NCBI GenBank assembly: GCA_947458545.1
Contig: CANGYH010000001.1
Coordinates: 930,001-994,000 of the forward strand
Length of the DNA: 64,000 nt
From: Cytophagaceae bacterium
GTDB taxonomy: Bacteria > Bacteroidota > Bacteroidia > Cytophagales > Flexibacteraceae
Reading direction: 5' to 3'
Below are positions 27,201 through 34,044 of the stretch, piece after piece. The translations under genes and the position numbers were made by a program. The notes beneath the pieces are model-generated. The model was not told the origin of the DNA and searched no databases. It saw only the letters and a program-made list of their open reading frames with translations. Every line of letters begins with the position of its first letter. Within the stretch, counting starts at the first letter, position 1.

Positions 27201-30200
27201 TGCGAAGGTTCCATACTCGGGCCGGGGGCTATTGGTACTACCCAACAGGTCCATTTGCCCACCGGTCATTTCGAAAATACCGCGTGGGGTGGTAGAGAAG
27301 AAGATGGAGGGCCTAAACCGGGACGTCCGGAAATATCCGCCGTATTGGCGATACTCGCCTGCTCCCCTGGTTACGAAACCTTCTGCTGTACCGGCGTCAA
27401 AGAAACCTCGGCGAATTTCGAAATTGCCATAACCCAACACCGCCATAGGGTTTGAGTTGGAAAATTGAGACATCCATACGCGGGCGCCGTCAATCACAAT
27501 AGCTGCACCAGCGTTGATCCGCCACTGCCCGGCAGGGTTAACAAGGGCCGGAATACTAATCCGCTCGCCGAGGATTACGGTCCCATAGCGGATGCTAAGG
27601 GCACGGTATTGCCTGGTGTTGATGTCATTTACCGACCCGCTGTCGGCCTGATTGCTGTTGCCAAGCAGGTTAAAAAAAGCAGAATCAGCGGTAGATATCT
27701 GCAGTGCGAAAGTGGGGTCTATACCCTTCTGCACCTCAATGCTGTGGAAGTTGGTGGCTGCATTGCAGGTAACCACATTGTTGCTGGCTCCCAAAAAACG
27801 TAGCCGTACAAAACCATTGTTTGGTGTAGTACCTAGGTAAGAGGCTACGAGCGGTGGGGTACGGTTGGTAAAGTTGCAGGTGCCGTTGTTAACCAGGTCT
27901 CCCCACACGTCCATGTTGTGGTTGGCGTTGTTGGTCGAGGTTGTCAGGCTGGCACTTGCGGCTATGGTCACATTGCGCAAGACTGAGATCCAGACGCGGC
28001 GATTGCTTTCGCTGCCAATGACGACGTTGCCGGCGGCTACAGAGAGATTGCCGTTTAAGCGCCAAACCCGTGCCTGGCCTTGGGTGGCAAAGGTTTTGGT
28101 GCCTGTGCCAGATAAGGTTAGGTTGTTGTATGTAAGCTGCGTTAGCGGCAGGTTGCCGGTAACGTTGGCGTACTCTACTGTGCCGCCGTCTGCGGATACG
28201 AAATTGTCGTATAGGCCCGTTGGTAGAGATAGCGCAGTACGGCGCAAGGTGCCCATGCCGCTGACAACGCCAAATGAGAGCGTGGTAAGGCTGCCAGCGT
28301 CTAGCGTTGCGCCCTCTTGCAGCGTGACGCTGTTGACGCTTTTGCTGCCTGAGGGCATGGTTACGGTATGGCCGCGTAACACAACGACATTGTCGTTGGT
28401 GTTGGGGCCGCCTGCCGGGGGCATGTTTATTTGGGCAGAGCCGGTGGGGTCTGTGGTCCAGGTGGCGGGGGTGTCCCAAGAGCCACTGGTAAATGAGTAA
28501 TAGGTGCGCGGTAGCTGCCCTGCACGGGCCAGGCTCCAGATATCTTCTAAGAAGGTGTTGCCGGCTGCATTAACGCCAAAGGTTTGCCGGCCCACGAGGC
28601 CAGACACATACCCACTTGTAGCGGTAAAGACGGTACCGCCTTGCGTGCGGATGACAAGGTTAGGTGTGCCATTCACCTCAGAGCCATCGAATGAAAACTC
28701 TAGTTGTGCATCGGTTATAGAGCTGATGTTGGCGGTTTGTACACGCCAGTTGCGGCGGAGAATATTAGCCGTTGCACTTGTAAAGGGTATCGTCTTAATG
28801 GCAATGGTTGCAGTACCTGCAACGGTAGCCGAGAGCGCATTGATTTGCGCGGCGGCATAGATGTTGCCGGTGCCTATCGGGTAGATAAATTCTAGCGGCG
28901 AGGGTAAGCCGCATGCCACGAACTGCCCGGCCGAGAGGGCTTCTTTGATCAGTGCGCCAGGGCCCGAGAGCCCGTCTTGCTGGATCATGCAATCGTTGCC
29001 GAAGGGGTAGTTGCCACGGACGCGGCTGTCGGGCCCCAGGGTGATGTCGAAGGCACCTTGTACCAGGTACCCGGCTGCGTTCAAGTTTAGGTTGCCGTCT
29101 ATCCGGATGGGAGTTTGTAGGAGCAGGTTGCGGCCATCCTTGTCTAGTGTCAGGTCAGAGAAGCGGTAGGTACCTGTGCCGGCCAAGGTTTGGTCTGCAC
29201 TTGGGTTGGTAAAGCGAACGGTGGTGCTGGTGCCACCGTCTAGCATGCCGTTGCAGGTCAAATTGCCGCCGGCAAGCTCTAGGGCAACGCCATTTAGCAA
29301 AAGGGTATCTTGAGCATCTATGGTGATGGAACCTTTTGATGTGGCCGGCACGGAAAGCCTGCGGCGGCCAATACCGGTAAAAAGGATGTTTGCAAAGGTG
29401 TCGGCAGGTACCTCTGTGATGTTGTATGAGGCATTGCCGTAGTACACCACGGTACTGGTGTTGAGGAAGGCGGCAAAGTTGCCCGAAGGCCACTGGACAT
29501 TGCCCCCGTTGACGCCCGTCAGGCTCAGGATGCCGCTGCCGGTTACTGTGCCAAGGTTGCTGTTGTGAAAGGTGGCCAGGCGTAGCTCGCTGCCGGTGGG
29601 GATGCTGGTTTGGCTTGCGTTGATGGTGGCTGATACGACCACTGCCCCGCCGGTGTTGGCCAGCGCAAGGCGCTGAAAGGTGTTGCCATTGCGAATCGTC
29701 TGGGTGCCTGCACCGTCGAAAAGAACCTCTGAGCCACCCGTTACCAGATTGGTTACAAGGTTGGTAACGTCAAAATCTCTGGCTACCTGTACCTGGCCAG
29801 CACCAGCGAAAGTGAGCGTGGGCACGGTAATGTTGCCTCCGCCGTTGAAATTAGCATTACTGCCTATGGTGATGGATGCACCTGCGCTTGAGCTGACGTC
29901 GCCTGTGGCAGCCAAGGTATTGCCTGCGGCCAGGCTGAGTGCACCGCCGCTAAGGTCTATGTTATTGACGCGAGACGTGATGTTGATGCCTAGGGTGACG
30001 ACACCGCTGCCGATAACTACATTATGTACCTGGCTCCCCCCACCGGCTTGGCCGGGATAGTCTGCCGTAGTTGCATCGCCAGACTTGGCCCAACTGCTGG
30101 CGCTTTGCCACGACCTTACGCCACCTACATAGGTAAATACAGCTTGGCACCAAGCCGGTGCTGCCGTAGCCAGCAACGACGAAATGGTGACCAAAAAGTG

Positions 30201-30230
30201 CCTGACGAAACGCTTAAATGTAAACTGCAT
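21258..30230 (-). CDS. Giant modular T9SS-exported surface protein (2990 residues)
   Basis: A very large cell-surface or secreted protein. The signal peptide is MQFTFKRFVRHFLVTISSLLATAAPAWCQ (start 30230). Four long modules follow, starting near residues 30, 575, 1480 and 2370. Each opens with a W-rich motif (SGSWDTPATW, TGLWTATNTW, TGGWDNPGTW) and a GHTVT motif, continues as a long Gly/Asn/Thr/Ser-rich beta-helix-like run (phrases such as LNGNLSV, NNLTLSGTGT, NNGTFNAQ), and closes with a compact domain (LNYYWAITSTGL, NTYWQLEPTGI). The end has a linker (DNAGFYLERSADGRSFARLAW, NLYRLAQISRNGKRQFSN) and a type A sorting domain (INPNPGRADQVQL ... GVYQVRISANGRQVMRRFVVE). An adhesin or matrix role is plausible; no catalytic motif seen. 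An in-frame start at 30278 is less likely. Confidence 0.9.
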   Translation of the reverse strand: MQFTFKRFVRHFLVTISSLLATAAPAWCQAVFTYVGGVRSWQSASSWAKSGDATTADYPGQAGGGSQVHNVVIGSGVVTLGINITSRVNNIDLSGGALSLAAGNTLAATGDVSSSAGASITIGSNANFNGGGNITVPTLTFAGAGQVQVARDFDVTNLVTNLVTGGSEVLFDGAGTQTIRNGNTFQRLALANTGGAVVVSATINASQTSIPTGSELRLATFHNSNLGTVTGSGILSLTGVNGGNVQWPSGNFAAFLNTSTVVYYGNASYNITEVPADTFANILFTGIGRRRLSVPATSKGSITIDAQDTLLLNGVALELAGGNLTCNGMLDGGTSTTVRFTNPSADQTLAGTGTYRFSDLTLDKDGRNLLLQTPIRIDGNLNLNAAGYLVQGAFDITLGPDSRVRGNYPFGNDCMIQQDGLSGPGALIKEALSAGQFVACGLPSPLEFIYPIGTGNIYAAAQINALSATVAGTATIAIKTIPFTSATANILRRNWRVQTANISSITDAQLEFSFDGSEVNGTPNLVIRTQGGTVFTATSGYVSGLVGRQTFGVNAAGNTFLEDIWSLARAGQLPRTYYSFTSGSWDTPATWTTDPTGSAQINMPPAGGPNTNDNVVVLRGHTVTMPSGSKSVNSVTLQEGATLDAGSLTTLSFGVVSGMGTLRRTALSLPTGLYDNFVSADGGTVEYANVTGNLPLTQLTYNNLTLSGTGTKTFATQGQARVWRLNGNLSVAAGNVVIGSESNRRVWISVLRNVTIAASASLTTSTNNANHNMDVWGDLVNNGTCNFTNRTPPLVASYLGTTPNNGFVRLRFLGASNNVVTCNAATNFHSIEVQKGIDPTFALQISTADSAFFNLLGNSNQADSGSVNDINTRQYRALSIRYGTVILGERISIPALVNPAGQWRINAGAAIVIDGARVWMSQFSNSNPMAVLGYGNFEIRRGFFDAGTAEGFVTRGAGEYRQYGGYFRTSRFRPSIFFSTTPRGIFEMTGGQMDLLGSTNSPRPEYGTFAWPFTTNVFKWSGGAINVYATNAGSTGGGNNSIMIGCDPANIEVTGGTLNVVVPSDPLTSTNNFGITSTAPFYNVNLISNQADTNGVSVRLIPLTYSSNTTVTLPARALIVLNDLNVGPRVWLNCASTAGVIVGGNATFAANSRFTPGSNVFVMGGTTPSRVAQSLALNKPVAFGGFAINNLNAGGTVTLSGSSPTVNGAFSLNAGTLNDGGLTITCAGTTINNSATHLGSGRIRIWATGTITQNMGGSGLGTYTNLDFAGSATSRVALLANQTVNGICNLTNGLVDLTTFNLRLARTASLVIGPGGHTATRTFTSAGLATDGGITREFSSVTPPFTAPLAFGGQLRPVTFSASAAVYGSCNIVQVNARHPFITIPPATVDSALRFHWKLATSGWTGVTSASLTAAYANADIPPSGNANDDNRYVVGHFAPGAYAWATSPYTTQSTNTFTVNSTSPDGDYTVGRLSAFGSVVVYETRQTGLWTATNTWKRTQGGVDLQNPSTTIPTANAPVIIRPGHTVTFPAAATPITLGSLRIDSTAVLDIGTNHTSTNIHNYGQVMPGLPSSGTFRVSSSTATPSFPRGNFTSFLSANTGGTVEYYRTSLDFTIPASNQDGLPLANYRNLNVVPTSGIVTLPARILTISGNLNVLGGSGTVRFASAATGDITVGADLTNTAGTTLQFQSSGTARFITVAGSLRNTGTFNAQVGGSLLHFISIQRDIVNNGVLDTEPGSSTQTRLQVEMAGPTDAVVSGSGSTTRFHTLMINKGTTQTPLVDLTATNLSLAGNGALAAGLKPLVLLNGTCRLSVNRNLVVSSGSSAEHFRIPSTTRLWVANGKVLVTATGANAGLQLDGTLKLSNTGVVRIDAGTTGTNDNSIQYASAGSPLLDMGGDSLNVGGQIRGNAVSASGSLVYNQTGGTVNIGYRNAATSIKGMLEVVNQGVFQMSDGNINIARSQANSGIADLLLLPASSAVTGGTIALGMGAYTPNNTTFSINATAPVWNLRLNTGSGSLNHARASLYTNPLTVLGACTFNTGTVFTCNNLDLRLGGDWVNNGTYNPGLNTTRFVGTGNQTLSGTSSPVFNSVEVNNSTPSGTITLAGTNWAINRDLTLANGTLNANARNISVLGNVANSATHTSTSGALILNGPLTQIISGSGQGAFGSLTIDNALAVQAAAGFTVNGTLSLVNGLLDIQSQPLTMGPASSVAGTFSASRMIRTAGNAADGGIIRQAPATPFSFMLPIGVDNLYTPVSYNATANTAVGTIAIKPVSNVHPLAVSSGVQALNYYWAITSTGLAGLNLTQVYTYDQTSATGRGNENLYVGARLLPSLAWQTFTGVVNNGANTITFSNQSVVGGDYTAGEAGMFATVVPFVSNGTGGWDNPGTWNLGSVPSPGSAVEIRPGHTVTATVSGASLARILINGTLNLGTTTGHNLGLITGTGTLRLATAVLPAGSFNTFTAAGGGTIQFDGAGHTLPASRTVYNNLVINSTGTISNLDAVLTLNGNFTVAAGTFNNSTNRKIIVRGNFLNLGTYIAGTAASNENLELFNNLTNNGTFIPGNTNVLLRGFLTQTIGGTSPVTFSRLQINKSSGAAVLGVNITATDLLTLDRGLLRLNWFNFTLGANCQVKPDVVTAQSYIWADNTGYLVRQIEAAPMPASPNITILPVGTATRFLPFNFRLKQATLAPGAQVALRVVNAAHPQRREASRYLNTYWQLEPTGITGSINYDVRYNHNATADLVRVRNDDPRPIRPFKYSSTAWTAGGAYDSTQRNFNWTDVTSFSDFTGGTGMGDLHISLPVTLTDLKASAIPGKAVELAWATESEQDNAGFYLERSADGRSFARLAWIPAHGSGTSIRRQGYAYQDLSPMPGRNLYRLAQISRNGKRQFSNVALADWAVNNAQPALTAAINPNPGRADQVQLHLESAQPTEVSLQVMDARGLLVHRAAAFINGHQSFGLAPAPGLPAGVYQVRISANGRQVMRRFVVE

Positions 30231-30652
30231 AGGTGCCGCTTTTAGAACTACGGAATAGCCCTGTCTGACCACTTGCAAGACGCCGGCGGGAGAAGCCGAG
30301 GCGATTTACAGGGTTAGACGAAACAAAAGTGGTAGCCTTGCCTGACGCAAAACAGGCCTAAAAACAGGCGTTATAAGGTGGGTAAGAAGAAGGCTTAAGT
30401 CCCTTATCTTCTTGCAGAAACCAGCGTCCTGGCATGTAAGGTGCCAGCCCACGAGGATAGGGATTGAATCACTTTAGCTTTATTACCACCTTCCATGATA
30501 TGGAAAACACTGTACTCATGCAGGGTCCGATATGGGCGTACAGTGTTTTAGCGTATGTAAGGAAGCCCTGCTGAGGAAGGCTGCCATTCTTGTCAGAATT
30601 GAGGCGCATTGAGGTAGAATCAGCACCTAGAAATGAAAAATAAACCAAAGAA
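30231..30652. other. Intergenic region upstream of the giant gene, with hairpins
   Basis: About 420 bases without a convincing gene. It must hold the promoter of the giant gene; a TACCACTTTTG segment on the minus strand around 30325-30335 is a loose -7 candidate. Two inverted repeats (see the entry at 30491) lie in the middle. A 74-codon frame antisense to part of it has no recognisable character and is not called. Confidence 0.5.
30491..30549. repeat. Adjacent inverted repeats
   Basis: TTCCAT-GAT-ATGGAA (30491-30505) is directly followed by AAAACACTGTAC (30504-30515), which is perfectly matched by GTACAGTGTTTT (30538-30549) across a 22-base loop. The 12-bp stem is A-rich on its left and T-rich on its right, so a bidirectional terminator, a structured small RNA or the trace of a mobile element end are all possible. 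Confidence 0.6.
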
Positions 30653-30676
30653 AAAGCCTGTTTTACAACAGGCTTT
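30648..30676 (-). terminator. Terminator after the short-chain dehydrogenase gene
   Basis: AAAGCCTGTT (30653-30662) and AACAGGCTTT (30667-30676) form a perfect 10-bp stem with loop TTAC; on the minus strand it runs into TTTTTCTTT. It follows the stop codon at 30686 by 9 bases. Confidence 0.88.
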
Positions 30677-30685
30677 GGGTGTGGT

Positions 30686-31492
30686 CTAAGCAAGTGGGCT
30701 ATTTTTCTCTTTGCGAAAATGCTGATAAACGAGCTTATCCATCCAACCGGGGGCCCACTTATTAAGCCAGACTGTAAGGCGCCCTTGCCTTGTTAAAACA
30801 AGGGTGCGCCTGCGGGCCTGCTGCGCTTTATAGATGGCATCTGCCACGGCAGCGGGCTGCATAATCTTACCTTCTTCCAGAGGACTTTCGCCTTGGGCGA
30901 GGCCTTGCGCATTGAGCGCACGGTTGCGTATGGCAGAGGCGGTGAAGCCTGGGCAGGCGGTAAGAAAGTGAAGGCCCGTGCCGTAGTATTCGGCACGCAA
31001 ACTTTCTAAAAATGCCTGGAGGGCTGCCTTGCTGGCCGAGTAGCCGGTGCGGGCCGGCAGGCCCCGGTAACCTGCAATAGAGCTAACGCCCACCAAGCTG
31101 CCCTTGGTTTGCTCTAGCTGAGGCAGAAAAGCCTTGGCGGTATAGACGGCGCCAAGAAAATTGACCTGCATCAATTGCTCGATGACGGCCATGTCTGCAT
31201 CGCGAAAGAGGGCCCGCATGCTGATGCCCGCATTGGCCACCACCACCGAGGCCGGGCCAAGCTGCGCCCATACGGTTGCAGCCAGGGCCTGGCAGTCGGC
31301 CAGGAGGGCTACGTTGCCTGGCAAGGCAAGCACGGGTGTGCCATATGCCCGCAAGGCAGTCGCGGCAATCTCCAGTGCAGAGGCGTCTCTGCCAGTGATT
31401 GCCACGGCGTATCCGGCGTTTGCGTAGCGATGGGCCAGGGCAAGCCCAATGCCCGAGCTACCGCCAGTGATGACGCAGACGGGGTGGCTCAC
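30686..31492 (-). CDS. Short-chain dehydrogenase/reductase (SDR)
   Basis: A 268-residue classical SDR, NAD(P)-dependent. The cofactor motif is ITGGSSGIGLALA (TGxxxGxG), the NAG motif is VVANAGIS, and the catalytic Ser-Tyr-Lys set is GVSSIAG...TGYSASKAAL. The hydrophobic C-terminus (TVWLNKWAPGWMDKLVYQHFRKEK) recalls the DHRS7-like or membrane-associated SDRs. Substrate unknown. Its start codon is GTG (31492), overlapping by 4 bases (GTGA) the stop of the upstream pseudouridine synthase gene, so the two are translationally coupled; a terminator follows. Confidence 0.9.
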   Translation of the reverse strand: MSHPVCVITGGSSGIGLALAHRYANAGYAVAITGRDASALEIAATALRAYGTPVLALPGNVALLADCQALAATVWAQLGPASVVVANAGISMRALFRDADMAVIEQLMQVNFLGAVYTAKAFLPQLEQTKGSLVGVSSIAGYRGLPARTGYSASKAALQAFLESLRAEYYGTGLHFLTACPGFTASAIRNRALNAQGLAQGESPLEEGKIMQPAAVADAIYKAQQARRRTLVLTRQGRLTVWLNKWAPGWMDKLVYQHFRKEKNSPLA

Positions 31493-33195
31493 CGTTTGCC
31501 TCCTTTCGTAGAGGCACCCAAGTGTTTGATGTTGATGATCTCTTGCGATGACAGCATCCGGTATTTGCCGCGTGGCAGGTCTTTCTTGGTCAGGCCTCCG
31601 TACATGACACGGTCTAGCCGGAGGACGTTGTAACCCAGATGCTCGAAGATGCGGCGGACGATGCGGTTGCGGCCGATGTGGAGCTCGAGCCCGATGGATT
31701 TGCGGTCGGGCGTTAGCATGGCCATATCGTCAATGTGGGCGGGGCCGTCTTCTAGCATTAGGCCTTTGCGGATGGCTTGGGCATCGCTATCGCTCAAAGG
31801 CTTGTCTAGGTCTACCTGATAGACTTTGCGAATCTCGAAGCTTGGGTGCATCAGACGCGTGGCCAGGTCTCCGTCGTTGGTCAGCAGAAGCAGGCCAGTG
31901 GTGTTGCGATCTAAGCGGCCAACGGGGTATATACGCTCTTTGACGACGTTACCGAGCAGGTCCATCACGGTACGGCGGCCCTCTTCGTCCTCTAGCGAGG
32001 TGATGTAATCCTTGGGCTTGTTGAGCAGGATGTACACGTGCTTTTCGGGGCGCAGAAGGCGGCCGCCTAGGCGGACTTCATCGTCTGGATTGACCTTGAA
32101 CCCAAGCTCGGTGACGGTTTTGCCGTTGATGGCGATGCGGCCGTCTTCGATGTAGCGGTCGGCCTCGCGGCGGCTGCATACACCGGCGGCGGCAATGAAT
32201 TTGTTGAGGCGGATTTTGCCGTCAGACTCCTCGAGCGGTTCGTTGTCTTCTACCTCTTGGGCACGCTTGCGGGTGCGCTCTTGCTCTCGGCGCAGGGCAT
32301 TATCTGTAAAAGATTTTGGTTTGCGGCCATCGGCAGGCCGGGCTGCGTCTAGCGGGCCACGGCGGATTCTGTCAGCGTCGTCGCCGTCTCGGCGGGGTGC
32401 GGGGCGGTCTGATCCGCCACGGAACTGTCTCTTTTGCTCGCCGTAGCTGCGGCCGCCATCCTGGCCTGGGCGGCCATAGGGGCGTTCTGTATTGCCTTGG
32501 CCGCCACGGTCTGTATGGGGGCCGCGGTTGTCGCGGCGGTCGTTGTCGCGGTTGAAGGGTGGGCGGGCAGAGGGGCCGCGCTCGTCGCGGCGGAAGGGGC
32601 GGTCGCCACCGGGCCTGTCGTTACGGGCGAAGGGTCTGTCTTGGCCAGGTCTGTCTTGGCCGGGTCTGTCGTCTCGGCGGAAAGGCCTATCGCCTTGTGA
32701 ACGATCATCCCTGCGGAAGGGGCGATCCTGACTGGGTCTGCCGTCTCTGCGGAAGGGGCTGTCTCCTGGGGGCCTGTCTCCGCGGGGCCTGTCGGCACCA
32801 AAGGGACGGTCTCCGCCGCGCTGGGGCCGGGCATCATTACCAAAGGGACGGTCTCCGCCGCGCTGAAACCTGTCTCCTCTGTCGGAGGGTCGGGCCGCAT
32901 CTCGGCTGGGGCGCTCATTACGGTTGAAGGGGCGGTCGTTATCTCGGGCCGTGCCGCGGCGGTCGTTGCTGCGGGGGGCGCGGTCGTCGTCTCGGCGGAA
33001 GGGACGATCGTCGGCACCATCGCCTCCGGCACCCCGTACAAAACGGTCTTTATTGAAGCCGCGTGGGCTGCCTGAGGAGGCAGGGCGGGCGGCTGAAGGC
33101 TTGCGGCCATCGCGGCCGGTAGTGGGGCGGCCCTCACGGGCGGCAGAGCGGCCTTTGCCTGATGGGGCATCGGAACCGCGGCGGGGAGTTCTCAT
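31489..33195 (-). CDS. RluB/RsuA-family pseudouridine synthase with a ~320-residue disordered Arg/Asp-rich N-terminus
   Basis: A 568-residue protein. The C-terminal 240 residues are a standard RsuA/RluB-type 23S/16S rRNA pseudouridine synthase: S4 RNA-binding domain from about residue 326 (IRLNKFIAAAGVCSRREADRYIEDGRI), catalytic motif PVGRLDRNTTGLLLLTNDGDL with Asp near 427, and the C-terminal LHIGRNRIVRRIFEHLGY segment. The N-terminal part is low complexity, with many copies of RPFRRDDR / DRPFGxDRP / RPGQDRP, hence strongly charged and disordered. Bacteroidota often carry such extensions on this enzyme; their function is unknown, perhaps RNA binding or condensation. The next gene is the SDR (4-base overlap). 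Confidence 0.92.
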   Translation of the reverse strand: MRTPRRGSDAPSGKGRSAAREGRPTTGRDGRKPSAARPASSGSPRGFNKDRFVRGAGGDGADDRPFRRDDDRAPRSNDRRGTARDNDRPFNRNERPSRDAARPSDRGDRFQRGGDRPFGNDARPQRGGDRPFGADRPRGDRPPGDSPFRRDGRPSQDRPFRRDDRSQGDRPFRRDDRPGQDRPGQDRPFARNDRPGGDRPFRRDERGPSARPPFNRDNDRRDNRGPHTDRGGQGNTERPYGRPGQDGGRSYGEQKRQFRGGSDRPAPRRDGDDADRIRRGPLDAARPADGRKPKSFTDNALRREQERTRKRAQEVEDNEPLEESDGKIRLNKFIAAAGVCSRREADRYIEDGRIAINGKTVTELGFKVNPDDEVRLGGRLLRPEKHVYILLNKPKDYITSLEDEEGRRTVMDLLGNVVKERIYPVGRLDRNTTGLLLLTNDGDLATRLMHPSFEIRKVYQVDLDKPLSDSDAQAIRKGLMLEDGPAHIDDMAMLTPDRKSIGLELHIGRNRIVRRIFEHLGYNVLRLDRVMYGGLTKKDLPRGKYRMLSSQEIINIKHLGASTKGGKR

Positions 33196-33316
33196 AGATC
33201 CTTTCGGTAAAAAACGGAGGCAGGGGCCACATACGGAGGACCGTGCCTTGCCCTGTTGGCACCTTTATCAGGATGCAAATCAGGGGCTTGGGGCAGCCGG
33301 TAGGCTGCCGTGTATT

Positions 33317-33982
33317 TTATCCTTCTGCCGCCGGACTGTCTTGGGCGGTAGGCGGGGTAGTTGCTTCGGGTTGGGTGGGCAGCAGGTCTAGGTCTTGGGC
33401 GGCGGCGGCAATGTCTGCTAAGGCGACCTCGGCAGGCTCGCCCAGCTCTGAGGTACCTATCTGCTCTTTAACGGGTGGCAGGTCTGCCAAGGTTCGGATG
33501 CCTACGTGCTCTAAAAAGCGGGGCGTTGTTTGGTAAAGCACCGGCCTGCCAGGCGCGTCTTTACGGCCGCCGATGGCGATGAGGCCACGCTCTAACAGCT
33601 TCAGCAGGGCATAGTCTGCACTTACACCGCGGACGAGCTCAACCTCGGCCTTGGTGATGGGCTGCCGGTAGGCCACGATGGCCAATGTCTCAAGAGCAGA
33701 TGCTGATAACTTCTTGCGGGCTTGCTCGGCCAGCAAGGTGGCTACCGCGTCTTTATACTCGGGTTTGGTGAGGAACTGATAGCCGCCTGCCAAGGCCACT
33801 ACCTCGAAGGGATAGGGCCCGGTGCGATAGCGCTCCATGATGTCGTCAACGATGGCTTGGACCAGCTCGGCATCAACGTCTGTACCGTGGAGTTTGCGGG
33901 CGCAGGCCAGCAAATCGCCCATACCGACGGGCTCTGGGGCACAGAAGATGATGGATTCTATATGGCGCTCAAGTCCTTGCAA
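33317..33982 (-). CDS. scpB: Segregation and condensation protein B
   Basis: ScpB is the winged-helix subunit that binds the kleisin ScpA in the SMC-ScpAB condensin. The sequence LERHIESIIFCAPEPVGMGDLLA at the start, FEVVALAGGYQFLTKPEY, KLSASALETLAIVAYRQPITKAEVELVRGVSADYALLKLLERGLI and PGRPVLYQTTPRFLEHVGI are all diagnostic. The only reasonable start is TTG at 33982; there is no ATG that keeps the conserved N-terminus. A TACCTTTG box sits 6 bases upstream of that TTG. The last 40 residues are acidic and variable. scpA is not in the window. Confidence 0.93.
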   Translation of the reverse strand: MQGLERHIESIIFCAPEPVGMGDLLACARKLHGTDVDAELVQAIVDDIMERYRTGPYPFEVVALAGGYQFLTKPEYKDAVATLLAEQARKKLSASALETLAIVAYRQPITKAEVELVRGVSADYALLKLLERGLIAIGGRKDAPGRPVLYQTTPRFLEHVGIRTLADLPPVKEQIGTSELGEPAEVALADIAAAAQDLDLLPTQPEATTPPTAQDSPAAEG

Positions 33983-33988
33983 AGCCTA

Positions 33989-33996
33989 CAAAGGTA
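33989..33996 (-). promoter_or_regulatory. -7 box (TACCTTTG) of scpB
   Basis: Minus-strand TACCTTTG, six bases before the TTG start of scpB. It supports the TTG start and an almost leaderless transcript. Divergent trmN6-like box lies 36 bases away. Confidence 0.5.
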
Positions 33997-34031
33997 CGGC
34001 GGCAGGGAGCTGATACGGTGCACCTTGCCTA

Positions 34032-34039
34032 CAACTTTG
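34032..34039 (+). promoter_or_regulatory. -7-like box (CAACTTTG) of the tRNA methyltransferase gene
   Basis: CAACTTTG matches TAnnTTTG at seven of eight positions and is followed by CGGCT and the ATG, five bases away. Confidence 0.45.
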
Positions 34040-34044
34040 CGGCT

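Noticed and set aside
30231-30685. Possible tRNA, small RNA or CRISPR repeat
   Set aside because: No cloverleaf, T-loop GGTTCGAnTCC or regularly spaced direct repeats were found; only isolated inverted repeats.
30469-30693. 74-codon minus-strand frame in the region before the giant gene
   Set aside because: Overlaps hairpins and the terminator, has no signal or domain and starts with a poor context.
32349-33391. Several long frames antisense or shifted in the repetitive N-terminus of the pseudouridine synthase
   Set aside because: Artefacts of the repetitive Arg/Asp codons; the synthase frame continues into a conserved enzyme.
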